DNA from: Candidatus Omnitrophota bacterium | GTDB taxonomy: Bacteria > Omnitrophota > Gorgyraeia > Duberdicusellales > 4484-171 | NCBI GenBank assembly: GCA_028710385.1 | Contig: JAQTUC010000029.1 | Span: 1 to 13,591, forward strand | Reading direction: 5' to 3' | Length of the DNA: 13,591 bases | Shown: one piece after another, positions 1-6,256 of the stretch | How positions within the stretch are numbered: the first letter of the stretch is position 1 | Layout: each line of letters starts with the position of its first letter | The notes under the pieces: model-generated | What the model saw: only the letters and a program-made list of their open reading frames with translations | What the model was told of the DNA's origin: nothing | Databases searched by the model: none | Made by a program: the position numbers and the translations under genes

Positions 1-460
1 TTTCATATCCCGAAGTATTATAAACTATAGGTGTGTTGAAACCTGCCAAAACAGCAATGCGCAAGGCCTCTAAAATTTGCGGTAAGAAATGAGTCGGCGT
101 AACCAGATTAATATTATGGGCTTCTTTCTGCTGTAATTTAAGCATCATATCCGCGGTTTCTTCAGGGGTTAAAACATTGCCCTTAAGAGCATGGGAGAAC
201 TTGTAATTCTGACAGTACACACAGCCAAGATTACACCCTGAAAAGAATATGGTACCGCTGCCGTTGTCCCCGCTTATTGCGGGTTCCTCTCCACCGTGTA
301 AAAATGAGGTATAAACAACAATATCCTTGCCTGCTTTACAATACCCCACTCCCCCATTTAAGCGATTGGCCCTGCACTCCCTGGGGCAGATATCGCAGGA
401 CTTAAGCCTTGGGGCAAGCCGGTTTTGCGCCTCTTCAATAAGTTTAATTTTATTTTGCAT
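1..460 (-). CDS. Radical SAM protein, PflX-like (COG1313 type), C-terminus cut by window edge
   Basis: I translated this reading frame from ATG at 460; it stays open to base 1, giving 153 residues and no stop, so the C-terminal part lies outside the window. Near residue 30 there is a CDICPREC stretch followed by RANR, a Cys-rich head typical of PflX-like proteins. The radical SAM cluster motif CNLGCVYC (CX3CX2C) follows near residue 85, preceded by GSGTIFFSG. Proteins of this kind resemble pyruvate formate-lyase activating enzymes and use a 4Fe-4S cluster with S-adenosylmethionine; the substrate of this branch is unknown to me. The ATG lies inside the 3' end of the DUF4416 gene (11 nt overlap), implying translational coupling and possibly a shared task. 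The family call is firm, the function is not. Confidence 0.88.
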   Translation of the reverse strand, partial: MQNKIKLIEEAQNRLAPRLKSCDICPRECRANRLNGGVGYCKAGKDIVVYTSFLHGGEEPAISGDNGSGTIFFSGCNLGCVYCQNYKFSHALKGNVLTPEETADMMLKLQQKEAHNINLVTPTHFLPQILEALRIAVLAGFNTPIVYNTSGYE

Positions 461-983
461 TGCCTTTTAACTGCTTACGGTAATTTTCTCTTATCAAAAG
501 AAAGATTTCTTTATATTCAGGAGTTTTATAGTCCGGATAGGTTGTCGGAAAATCCTGAAAATTGGAACCCTTATAATACAAAGTAACCTCTTCAAAAATA
601 CCTTTGCCTGCGTATATGCGGTGATAGTAGTCCTTGGTCGTGGTAAGCACAAGCTTTCCTTCGTTGATATAACCCGGGTCTATGTTTATGGTGCGTTTAT
701 TATTTTTTGCGAATTTTTTCTCTATTTTTATGCAGAATATTTTTATCGCAGGTAACACGACAGCGTCTCTTAACTTTTCAAAAGAAACAAACCGCCTGTA
801 TAAAGGCGCGCCCATTTCTTTCTCGTAATAGCTGGTAAAACCAAAATCAAAACGGCTGCTCTCAAGATCAATCTTGCCGAATTTACGCTCTAATATTTTT
901 ATAGATTTAGTATAGCTTGTTTCGTTTGAATAAATAAAACCGCAGATAAATTTGACTGGTAAAGGAAGAATCCTTTTAAGCAC
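450..983 (-). CDS. DUF4416 family protein
   Basis: This 177-residue protein matches the DUF4416 pattern as I know it: an early FGKIDLES stretch, then TSYYEKEMGAPL, RRFVSFEKL, a central NIDPGY, the highly polar TTKDYYHRIY and a late YPDYKTPEY. The invariant-looking Asp, Tyr, His and Lys residues suggest an enzyme or nucleotide-binding protein, but no activity is established to my knowledge. The start is GTG at 983, three bases after the stop of the second PilZ gene and in the same frame. No ATG or earlier start is available, and there is no clear Shine-Dalgarno, so translation probably depends on the upstream gene. Its end overlaps the radical SAM gene by 11 nt. Length is normal for the family. 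Confidence 0.85.
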   Translation of the reverse strand: MLKRILPLPVKFICGFIYSNETSYTKSIKILERKFGKIDLESSRFDFGFTSYYEKEMGAPLYRRFVSFEKLRDAVVLPAIKIFCIKIEKKFAKNNKRTINIDPGYINEGKLVLTTTKDYYHRIYAGKGIFEEVTLYYKGSNFQDFPTTYPDYKTPEYKEIFLLIRENYRKQLKGNAK

Positions 984-986
984 AGG

Positions 987-1352
987 TTAAAAGATATTTG
1001 AGGGCTTTGAAAGCGAACTTATATATGAGGCAAGAATGCGGCGGTCATTTTCTTTTATTTCGCTGAAATATATACCCAGGCAATACGACTGCCTTCCGTT
1101 ATCCTGAATGTGCTCGCTTCTTACCACAACCCCCTTGCAGTTTATCTTTTTTACATCTTTATGATTTGTTGTATTAAGAGGCACCAGAAGGACCATGCTG
1201 AGCTTTGTCATCGGCTCAATGCTTTTGTTGACGGCGCAGTAGGCTCCGCTTGCGCTTATATTTTTGGTTTCAGTAACCAGGTCGCAATCGTCAGCGCAAA
1301 GCTTAAGCGCCAGGCTGCCTGTTACTCGTGGATAACTTCTTTTTTCGTTCAT
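987..1352 (-). CDS. PilZ domain protein (second copy in the cluster)
   Basis: The product is a 121-residue single-domain protein that binds cyclic di-GMP if the family rule holds. The two binding motifs are visible: RSYPR (RxxxR, residues 5-9) and NISASG (N/DxSxxG), about 25 residues later. The rest alternates hydrophobic strands, as expected for the PilZ beta barrel. There is no attached output domain, so it probably works as an adaptor that binds a partner when c-di-GMP rises. Its ATG overlaps the stop of the upstream Cys4 microprotein as TAATG (one shared base), and DUF4416 follows three bases after its stop. It differs clearly from the first PilZ gene at 1526-1843, so this is not a recent duplication. 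Confidence 0.88.
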   Translation of the reverse strand: MNEKRSYPRVTGSLALKLCADDCDLVTETKNISASGAYCAVNKSIEPMTKLSMVLLVPLNTTNHKDVKKINCKGVVVRSEHIQDNGRQSYCLGIYFSEIKENDRRILASYISSLSKPSNIF

Positions 1353-1501
1353 TAAGCTTTAGGGGTAGATTTCTTTTTGAGGAACTCTTTAAAGCAGTTT
1401 TTATTACAGAAATGACCGTTATCTCTGTAATACCATTTAACTCTTTTTAAAGATTTGTTGCATGCCAGACAGTTTTTTCTCTTTTCTTCGCTTTTTGACA
1501 T
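1352..1501 (-). CDS. 49-aa four-cysteine (zinc-finger-like) microprotein
   Basis: This is a short gene. ATG at 1501 is preceded by a good AAGGTG Shine-Dalgarno eight bases upstream (about 1510-1515). The stop overlaps the next PilZ gene as TAATG. Translation gives 49 residues with a Lys/Arg-rich N-terminus. CLAC is at residues 11-14, a KRVKWYYRDNGHFC stretch ends at Cys32, and a fourth cysteine is at residue 36. The CX2C-X17-CX3C layout with a tryptophan and aromatic residues between the pairs looks like a small zinc-binding treble-clef or TRASH/MYM-like finger. It probably binds RNA, DNA or a protein partner. The position between two PilZ genes, with stop-start coupling to the second, suggests a role in the same c-di-GMP response. 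I do not recognise a named family. Confidence 0.75.
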   Translation of the reverse strand: MSKSEEKRKNCLACNKSLKRVKWYYRDNGHFCNKNCFKEFLKKKSTPKA

Positions 1502-1525
1502 AATTAATACACCTTAAAGATGCCT

Positions 1526-1843
1526 TTATTCTACTATTGAATTGATATAATTTTTATTTTCTTCAGGTATTTCCACAAATTTCAAGCCTGCGTAGTACCT
1601 GTCAGAAGCCCTTTCTTTATTGCACCAGACAACCTTGGCCTTTATCCCAAGCACTTTGTCTATTAAATTAATATTAAGTTTAAGGCAGTTATTCTTTGAC
1701 AAAAACTCGTCACTTAAGATACGCACTCCGCCTGCGCTTAAGTCTTTTGTTACAGTATAAAAATATTCTTTACCGGGAACAACGCTGCATTCTATCGGAA
1801 AAGAAATAAGGCTTCTTGTGTTTTTTCGCTTTTCATTATTCAT
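1526..1843 (-). CDS. PilZ domain protein (first gene of its transcription unit)
   Basis: The product is a 105-residue single-domain PilZ protein, expected to bind cyclic di-GMP. RKNTR (RxxxR, residues 6-10) and DLSAGG (DxSxxG, near residue 34) are both intact. ATG at 1843 is the only sensible start because the RxxxR motif begins at residue 6 and no later Met precedes it. A strong promoter sits directly upstream (1854-1882), with the -10 box ending only 10 bases before the ATG, so the mRNA may be leaderless or nearly so; no Shine-Dalgarno is seen. The Cys4 microprotein begins 24 bases after its stop. The function is inferred from the family; the output partner is unknown. Confidence 0.88.
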   Translation of the reverse strand: MNNEKRKNTRSLISFPIECSVVPGKEYFYTVTKDLSAGGVRILSDEFLSKNNCLKLNINLIDKVLGIKAKVVWCNKERASDRYYAGLKFVEIPEENKNYINSIVE

Positions 1844-1853
1844 AAATTACTAT

Positions 1854-1882
1854 AATATAGCATAATTTTACGCGTTTGTCAA
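1854..1882 (-). promoter_or_regulatory. Near-consensus sigma-70-type promoter for the PilZ cluster
   Basis: On the minus strand, TTGACA (1882-1877, a perfect -35) is followed after exactly 17 bases by TATATT (1859-1854). A TG dinucleotide lies one base upstream of the -10 box, giving an extended -10. The -35 overlaps the TGA stop of aroB. Predicted transcription would begin about 1846-1848, only a few bases before the PilZ ATG. This is the best promoter match I found in the window, and it separates aroB from the PilZ genes. Confidence 0.65.
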
Positions 1883-2967
1883 ATAAAGGCATTGAATTCC
1901 TTGATGCTTTTGGCTATAAGCTTATCCGAAACTCCGTCAACAACCTCAACTTTACCGATTTTTTTAAGCAGAACCAGCCTGAACTTGCCGGAAATGTTCT
2001 TTTTATCATGGCTCATCGCGGCATAAATTGCCGTTTTATTGCATGTGCATTTAACCGGAAGGTTGAATTTTTTAACCAAATCACGTATGCGATAAAGCTC
2101 ATTTTCGCCGCAAAGCCCTGATTCTGCGGAAAGATAAGCTGCGTAAAGCATGCCAATAGATACTGCCTGGCCATGAGATACTTTCTTATAGCACGAAGCT
2201 GCCTCAAGCGCATGCGCAAAGGTATGGCCGAAATTAAGTATTGTGCGTATCCCTTTTTTCTCAGTCTCATCGGCTTCTACAACCTTAGCTTTTATTCTGG
2301 CGCAGGTGTCAATAACCTTTAAGATTGCCGAGGGCTTGAGAGAATTTATCTGCGCGGAATTTTCAGCTAAAAAATTAAAAAATGCAGGATTATCAATAAC
2401 TGCGTACTTTACGGCCTCAGCCATACCCTCAGCTATTCTTCTCTTATCAAGAGTATTTAAAAAAACAGGATCTATAAATACGGCGCGAGGCTGATAAAAT
2501 GTGCCTAAAATATTTTTGGCTTCTCTAAGGTCAATTGCAGTTTTGCCGCCGATGCTTGCGTCAATTGCTGAAAGAAGGGTTGTAGGCACCTGTATGTAAG
2601 GTATACCTCTTTTATAGATTGATGCGGCAAAACCACCAACATCCCCCACTGTTCCTCCGCCCAAACAAACAATAAAAATCTTTCTGCTTATCTTACCTGC
2701 TCTTATCAATTCATCTATTATCCTGAATAAACTTGTTTTTGTTTTGGCTTCTTCTCCGTCAGGAAGGACAATTACCTTGCGGTCAAAATCGGCAAAGGAT
2801 TTGTCTATGTTTTTTTTATAAATACCAAAAACGCGCCGCGATGTTACTATCAGTGCGAAATTACCGAGATTTTGCGCTTTAAGATATCCTGAAATGTTAC
2901 CAAATAAATTTTGTTTTATATAAATGTTATAAGGATTTTTCAATAATTTTACTTTTATAGTTTTCAT
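1879..2967 (-). CDS. aroB: 3-dehydroquinate synthase (shikimate pathway)
   Basis: AroB converts DAHP to 3-dehydroquinate in the cytoplasm, the second step towards aromatic amino acids, using NAD+ and a divalent metal. Family motifs are all present: LPDGEEAK, the glycine-rich GGGTVGDVGGF for NAD, QVPTTLLSAIDASIGGKTAID, the metal glutamate in EGMAEAVKYA, NFGHTFAHALE and SHGQAVSIGM with the metal histidines. I place the start at ATG 2967 (362 aa). It has an AAAGGCGG Shine-Dalgarno, forms an ATGA overlap with the upstream protease gene, and begins MKTIKVKL as AroB proteins do. The frame is open 20 codons further upstream (to 3027), but that extension lies inside the protease gene and adds residues foreign to the family. 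It is the last gene of its operon. Confidence 0.95.
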   Translation of the reverse strand: MKTIKVKLLKNPYNIYIKQNLFGNISGYLKAQNLGNFALIVTSRRVFGIYKKNIDKSFADFDRKVIVLPDGEEAKTKTSLFRIIDELIRAGKISRKIFIVCLGGGTVGDVGGFAASIYKRGIPYIQVPTTLLSAIDASIGGKTAIDLREAKNILGTFYQPRAVFIDPVFLNTLDKRRIAEGMAEAVKYAVIDNPAFFNFLAENSAQINSLKPSAILKVIDTCARIKAKVVEADETEKKGIRTILNFGHTFAHALEAASCYKKVSHGQAVSIGMLYAAYLSAESGLCGENELYRIRDLVKKFNLPVKCTCNKTAIYAAMSHDKKNISGKFRLVLLKKIGKVEVVDGVSDKLIAKSIKEFNAFI

Positions 2968-3596
2968 ATAGCCGCCTTTATATTTAATAAAGAAAAAATA
3001 AAAGTTACAACCGGAAACATGAACCACCTGACGAACCCTGCCATAATCAGTAAAATTATTATAAATGATCCGAGGGTTTCCATTTTAAGGTAAAGATAAG
3101 AAATCTTATAGGGAAGCAACGCGCTTAAAACCCTTGAGCCGTCAAGCGGCGGTATAGGTATAAGATTAAAAATGGCCAGGATAAAATTTATCAATATGCC
3201 CTCTATGAGTATTTCCGGAATAAAAAGATAGTTTGAAATTTTAAGCACAGCAACAAGCAAAAGCGCAATTATAAAATTAACAGCAGGCCCGGCAAGGCCC
3301 ACCCAAAGAATATCTCTTTTCGGGTTCCTAAAATGGTAAGGGTTAATTGGAACAGGCTTTGCGTAGCCGAAAGAAAATCCTCCCCTGCTTAAAACAATGA
3401 GAAGGACAGGAAGTATAACGGTTCCGAAAATATCAATATGTTTAAGCGGATTTAAGCTAAGCCGGCCGCTTGATTTTGGCGTAGGGTCTCCGAATTTGGA
3501 TGCGACAAATCCGTGTGAATATTCGTGAAGTGTTATGGACGTAAAGAGAATCAAAATAATCAGGGCAAAATTTATAATATCCGCCGGTTGTATCAT
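2964..3596 (-). CDS. M50 family membrane metalloprotease (site-2-protease-like)
   Basis: This 210-residue, highly hydrophobic protein has roughly five to six membrane segments. The zinc-binding HEYSH (HExxH) lies in an early segment near residue 24, and the second motif NLIPIPPLDGSR lies near residue 146 with its metal-binding Asp. These define the short, PDZ-less S2P/M50 group found in many bacteria, thought to cut substrates inside the membrane. The substrate cannot be told from sequence. Its ATG overlaps the stop of the SH3 gene by four bases (ATGA), and its own stop overlaps the aroB start in the same way, so translation of the three genes is coupled. No unusual residues were seen. Confidence 0.92.
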   Translation of the reverse strand: MIQPADIINFALIILILFTSITLHEYSHGFVASKFGDPTPKSSGRLSLNPLKHIDIFGTVILPVLLIVLSRGGFSFGYAKPVPINPYHFRNPKRDILWVGLAGPAVNFIIALLLVAVLKISNYLFIPEILIEGILINFILAIFNLIPIPPLDGSRVLSALLPYKISYLYLKMETLGSFIIILLIMAGFVRWFMFPVVTFIFSLLNIKAAI

Positions 3597-4273
3597 CTTG
3601 TAAAAACCAGTTTATACACAACCACGTAAGGGCATGTGCCTTTATTTTCAATGCCTTCTATCCTTACTTTCCTGCTGATAAATTTTGTTTTTCCCTTTGT
3701 AGTTATGTTCAGGAAATATTTGTTATTATTCTCAGTTTTAAGAATATAATTGGCTTCGCAGTCTGCGCCGTTATACGAAAAAAGAGTGCCTTCAAGCTTT
3801 AACAGCTTCTCGGTTTTTTCCAGGAAATTTTTGTTAACCCAGCCGTAAATATGCGGATAGCCTCTTATCTCAAACCAGTCGCCCTTGCTGCTTCTTACGA
3901 AAAATACCGTGCCTTTTTCTACCCTGCCTATTACATAGGAGGACATACTTGGCTGGCTGCGAAGATTCAGGCTTGACGCGGTAACTTCAACTTTATTTGT
4001 ATCTTCGTCTTTTAAGAATTCGGCGGCAGCGTAAGCGGAAAATCTTTTGGGAAGCACTATTTTATACCAGTCAAATCTCTCATCTGCTATTGCGACACGC
4101 TCTCCGCGTTTCAAAAACCCAAGCGATGGCGCCATGGCTGTAGCATCCACTCTTACGTTTATTCTGTCTTTAACAACTATTGCCTCATCCAGGGAATAGC
4201 ATTTACCGCTGCCCAAAAATAAATACCCCGTTAGAACAAAGCTTAATAAAAACTTTCCTAACGGGGTATTCAT
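3593..4273 (-). CDS. Secreted protein with two bacterial SH3 domains
   Basis: This is a predicted exported protein of 226 residues. An N-terminal hydrophobic stretch (KFLLSFVLTGYLFLG) looks like a signal peptide; the following GSGKC is a poor lipobox because Lys precedes Cys. Two SH3_3-type repeats follow. The first (about residues 32-88) holds INVRVDATAMAPSLGFL, and the second (about 92-150) holds LNLRSQPSMSSYVIGRV, GDWFEI and YGWVNKNFL. The last 75 residues are beta-rich and I do not recognise them. Bacterial SH3 domains often bind peptidoglycan or other wall material. ATG at 4273 is chosen because the signal peptide begins there; the frame is open to 4354, but that extension is Arg/Asn-rich shadow of the small basic gene. 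Four bases separate it from that gene's stop. Confidence 0.85.
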   Translation of the reverse strand: MNTPLGKFLLSFVLTGYLFLGSGKCYSLDEAIVVKDRINVRVDATAMAPSLGFLKRGERVAIADERFDWYKIVLPKRFSAYAAAEFLKDEDTNKVEVTASSLNLRSQPSMSSYVIGRVEKGTVFFVRSSKGDWFEIRGYPHIYGWVNKNFLEKTEKLLKLEGTLFSYNGADCEANYILKTENNNKYFLNITTKGKTKFISRKVRIEGIENKGTCPYVVVYKLVFTR

Positions 4274-4277
4274 TTTA

Positions 4278-4592
4278 CTATTTCGCTTGTGGTTTCGCCG
4301 GTTTCGCTGCGGCAGCCGGTTTTGCCTGCTGTGCCTGAGATTTTGCTCCGGCAACGGCTTCAGCTGCTGGGGCTGGAGCGGCTGCTCCTGCTTCAGCTGG
4401 AGCTTCTTCTTTTGCTTTCTCTTTCTTGACTGTCTTAAGCTTAACTACTTTTATTTTCGGTAATCCCATTACCCTGTCGCCTTCCTTCCAGGCTCCTTTT
4501 TCCTTGAGCCATTTAAGGCGCTCGGTGCGCTTCATGATTGAACGTGTTGAAGTCAATTTTTCAGCCCTTTTCAAAGATGAATGTAAACCCAT
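4278..4592 (-). CDS. Small basic protein, PVC type (TIGR04137-like), with Ala/Lys/Pro tail
   Basis: This is a 104-residue, strongly basic protein. Residues 1-55 match the small basic protein of the Chlamydia/Verrucomicrobia group: MGLHSSLKR, then ERLKWLKEKGAWKEGD and VMGLPKIKVVKLK. The family is conserved in PVC bacteria but its role is not settled to my knowledge; the charge suggests nucleic acid or ribosome contact. Residues from about 56 to the end are low complexity, rich in Ala, Lys, Pro and Gln, and look disordered. The start is ATG 4592, not the open frame to 4613, because a full AAGGAGG Shine-Dalgarno stands five bases upstream. That is the strongest ribosome binding site in the window and suggests high expression. 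The ATG overlaps the SPOR gene's stop as TAATG. Confidence 0.85.
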   Translation of the reverse strand: MGLHSSLKRAEKLTSTRSIMKRTERLKWLKEKGAWKEGDRVMGLPKIKVVKLKTVKKEKAKEEAPAEAGAAAPAPAAEAVAGAKSQAQQAKPAAAAKPAKPQAK

Positions 4593-5167
4593 TAGAACCT
4601 CCTTAATACGCAATCTTTATAATTTTTCTTAAGCAACCTCATGGTTTTTTGAGCTTCTGCGCTGGTTTTAAAATTACCGACATACAGAACAACAAAACTG
4701 CCTTTCTTTGCCGTATATGCCGCAAAACCTTTGTCTTTTAATCTTTTTGCTTCATCCAGCGCAAAACTTTCTTTATTGTAACTTGCTACCTGTATGCAAT
4801 AACCCTCTTTAACTGCAACAGGCTGCGCAATTTCAATTTTCTTTTCCGCAATGGGGGCAATAGGCAGCTGCTTAGTAATTTGCCCGGCAATTACCTTCTG
4901 TTCTTTAACAGGCAATGCTTTTGCCTGCGCCGGAACAGAAACATTTTCTGTTTTTAGCTCTTTTTCAGGTAAAGCAACCGCATCCTCGCTAAGGATTGCA
5001 ATTTTTCTTCCTTTTTCTATTCCAAGTGAAAAAGCCAGGACAAACAACAAAAGAATAACAACGCTGGACAGAATAAAAGTATCAAGTGGTATTACTATTA
5101 ATCTGCGCTTTAATCTGGAATTTGAATCATTACCTTCGCTAAAAAGCTTTAATTGCTCGCCGCGCAT
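4592..5167 (-). CDS. Inner-membrane protein with C-terminal SPOR domain
   Basis: This is a 191-residue bitopic membrane protein. A charged cytoplasmic head (residues 1-28, with RLKRR) is followed by one membrane helix (about 30-50) and a Pro/Ala/Lys/Glu-rich linker (about 55-118). The C-terminal SPOR domain (about 120-191) starts GYCIQVASYNKE, continues with KRLKDKGF, and ends in FVVLYVGNFKTSAEA and a short basic tail. SPOR domains bind glycan strands lacking stem peptides and mark division sites, so this is probably an FtsN/DedD-like envelope protein. It starts at ATG 5167, 18 bases after the HD-GYP stop, without a clear Shine-Dalgarno; a TATAAT box stands eight bases upstream of the ATG. 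Its stop overlaps the small basic gene as TAATG. Confidence 0.88.
   Translation of the reverse strand: MRGEQLKLFSEGNDSNSRLKRRLIVIPLDTFILSSVVILLLFVLAFSLGIEKGRKIAILSEDAVALPEKELKTENVSVPAQAKALPVKEQKVIAGQITKQLPIAPIAEKKIEIAQPVAVKEGYCIQVASYNKESFALDEAKRLKDKGFAAYTAKKGSFVVLYVGNFKTSAEAQKTMRLLKKNYKDCVLRRF
4598..4604 (-). promoter_or_regulatory. Perfect Shine-Dalgarno of the small basic protein gene
   Basis: The minus strand reads AAGGAGG, followed by five bases (TTCTA) and the ATG at 4592. It lies inside the last codons of the SPOR gene. It decides the start of the small basic protein against the longer open frame and suggests much higher translation than for its neighbours. Confidence 0.8.
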
Positions 5168-5175
5168 AACGTTTT

Positions 5176-5203
5176 ATTATAAGATTTATAAGAAGGAACG
5201 CAA
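5176..5203 (-). promoter_or_regulatory. Possible internal promoter before the SPOR gene
   Basis: A perfect TATAAT (5181-5176) on the minus strand lies eight bases before the SPOR ATG. The best -35 is a poor TTGCGT (5203-5198) with a 16-base spacer. If used, the transcript would start at or within a base or two of the ATG. The -35 is weak and the region is AT-rich, so chance is a real alternative. Confidence 0.3.
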
Positions 5204-6256
5204 GTGTTTTCTGATGTCTTCCCGTTTAATGATTTTAAGGAAAATCTCAACTATTTGCGGGTCAAATTGCCTGCCCATCTGGGCTCTCAACTCTTTTTCT
5301 ATCTCCGCGAGCGATATTCTTTTCCTGTAGGGCCTGCCGAAATACATGGCGTCAAACGCATCAAGTATAGAAAGTATCCTGGCGCCCAAAGGTATCTGGT
5401 CGCGGCTAAATTTTGAAGGATACCCTTTGCCGTCGTAGCGTTCATGGTGGTGCAGGATTATCGGTATAACCGGTTTTAATATTTCCAGGTCCTTTATCAT
5501 TTCAACACCTTTACGCGGATGCTTCATTATTATCTTGTATTCTTCATCCGTAAGCGGTGTTTCTTTACTGAGTATTCCTGATGGAAGCTGGATTTTACCG
5601 GCATCATGTAAAAGTGAAGCATATTCCAGAGACTTTGTCTCTGCTTCAGAAAGTTTCATTTCTTTGCCCATAACCTTAATCAGCTTGAATATACTTTTAG
5701 TGTGCAGGTATGAAGTGGGGACGTATTGGTCAAGCAGTTTCGTGAGCGATTTTATATAATTTATCATTAAACGTTTTTCTTCGCGGTAAAGATTAAATAT
5801 CCTTAAGGATATGCTGATTTCTTCAGAAATTGACAAGAACCATTTTTTCTCCAATTCGCTGAATTCCTGGCTACCGGGGCTGCGCTTAATATAAACGGCT
5901 CCGAGGGCATCGGCAAAAATAAAAGGATAAATCATCCGGTTGCCAAGCATTATTTCTTTTTCCTGGCGCAGTATCTCTCTCTCCCTGTTTGTAAGTATTG
6001 ATATACCGCCTTTCTTAAACGATTGCCTTTTGTTTTCAAGCCCCATTTTCATAAAGCCATGGCTATTTACGTTTTTAAACACGACAGTAACTCTGTCGGC
6101 AAAAAAAGCGTTCTTGTATAGGCGGCATATACCCATTGCGAAATTTTTTATGTCGCCGGATGTTGTAATCAGGCGATACACAGTGTGAAACGAAGAAAAT
6201 ATAGTTTTATATCTTTTCATAGGGGTTAAAAAATTTGCTATACTCCTCTTATGCAT
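5186..6256 (-). CDS. GAF-like + HD-GYP cyclic di-GMP phosphodiesterase
   Basis: This 356-residue cytoplasmic signalling protein has residues of about 20-155 resembling a GAF-type sensor fold, ending in a long helix. Residues 165-350 form an HD-GYP domain with an apparently complete metal set: H185, H217-D218 in HDAGK, H246, the HHHERYDGKGYP block at 269-280, and D299 in LDAFDAM. Intact HD-GYP domains hydrolyse c-di-GMP to pGpG or GMP; the ligand of the sensor part is unknown. ATG at 6256 overlaps the dgt stop by eight bases. A second Met at residue 13 (6220) is a possible start, though no Shine-Dalgarno is well placed for it. Together with the two PilZ genes this puts c-di-GMP turnover and reading in one neighbourhood. 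Confidence 0.9.
   Translation of the reverse strand: MHKRSIANFLTPMKRYKTIFSSFHTVYRLITTSGDIKNFAMGICRLYKNAFFADRVTVVFKNVNSHGFMKMGLENKRQSFKKGGISILTNREREILRQEKEIMLGNRMIYPFIFADALGAVYIKRSPGSQEFSELEKKWFLSISEEISISLRIFNLYREEKRLMINYIKSLTKLLDQYVPTSYLHTKSIFKLIKVMGKEMKLSEAETKSLEYASLLHDAGKIQLPSGILSKETPLTDEEYKIIMKHPRKGVEMIKDLEILKPVIPIILHHHERYDGKGYPSKFSRDQIPLGARILSILDAFDAMYFGRPYRKRISLAEIEKELRAQMGRQFDPQIVEIFLKIIKREDIRKHLRSFL

Noticed and set aside
2968..3027. N-terminal extension of AroB by 20 residues
   Set aside because: It lies inside the M50 gene, adds non-family residues, and ATG 2967 has a proper Shine-Dalgarno and ATGA coupling.
4274..4354. N-terminal extension of the SH3 protein by 27 residues
   Set aside because: The Arg/Asn-rich stretch is a shadow of the small basic gene; the signal peptide begins at Met 4273.
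4851..5330. 159-codon plus-strand open frame
   Set aside because: It is antisense to the SPOR and HD-GYP genes, with no family features; a shadow frame.
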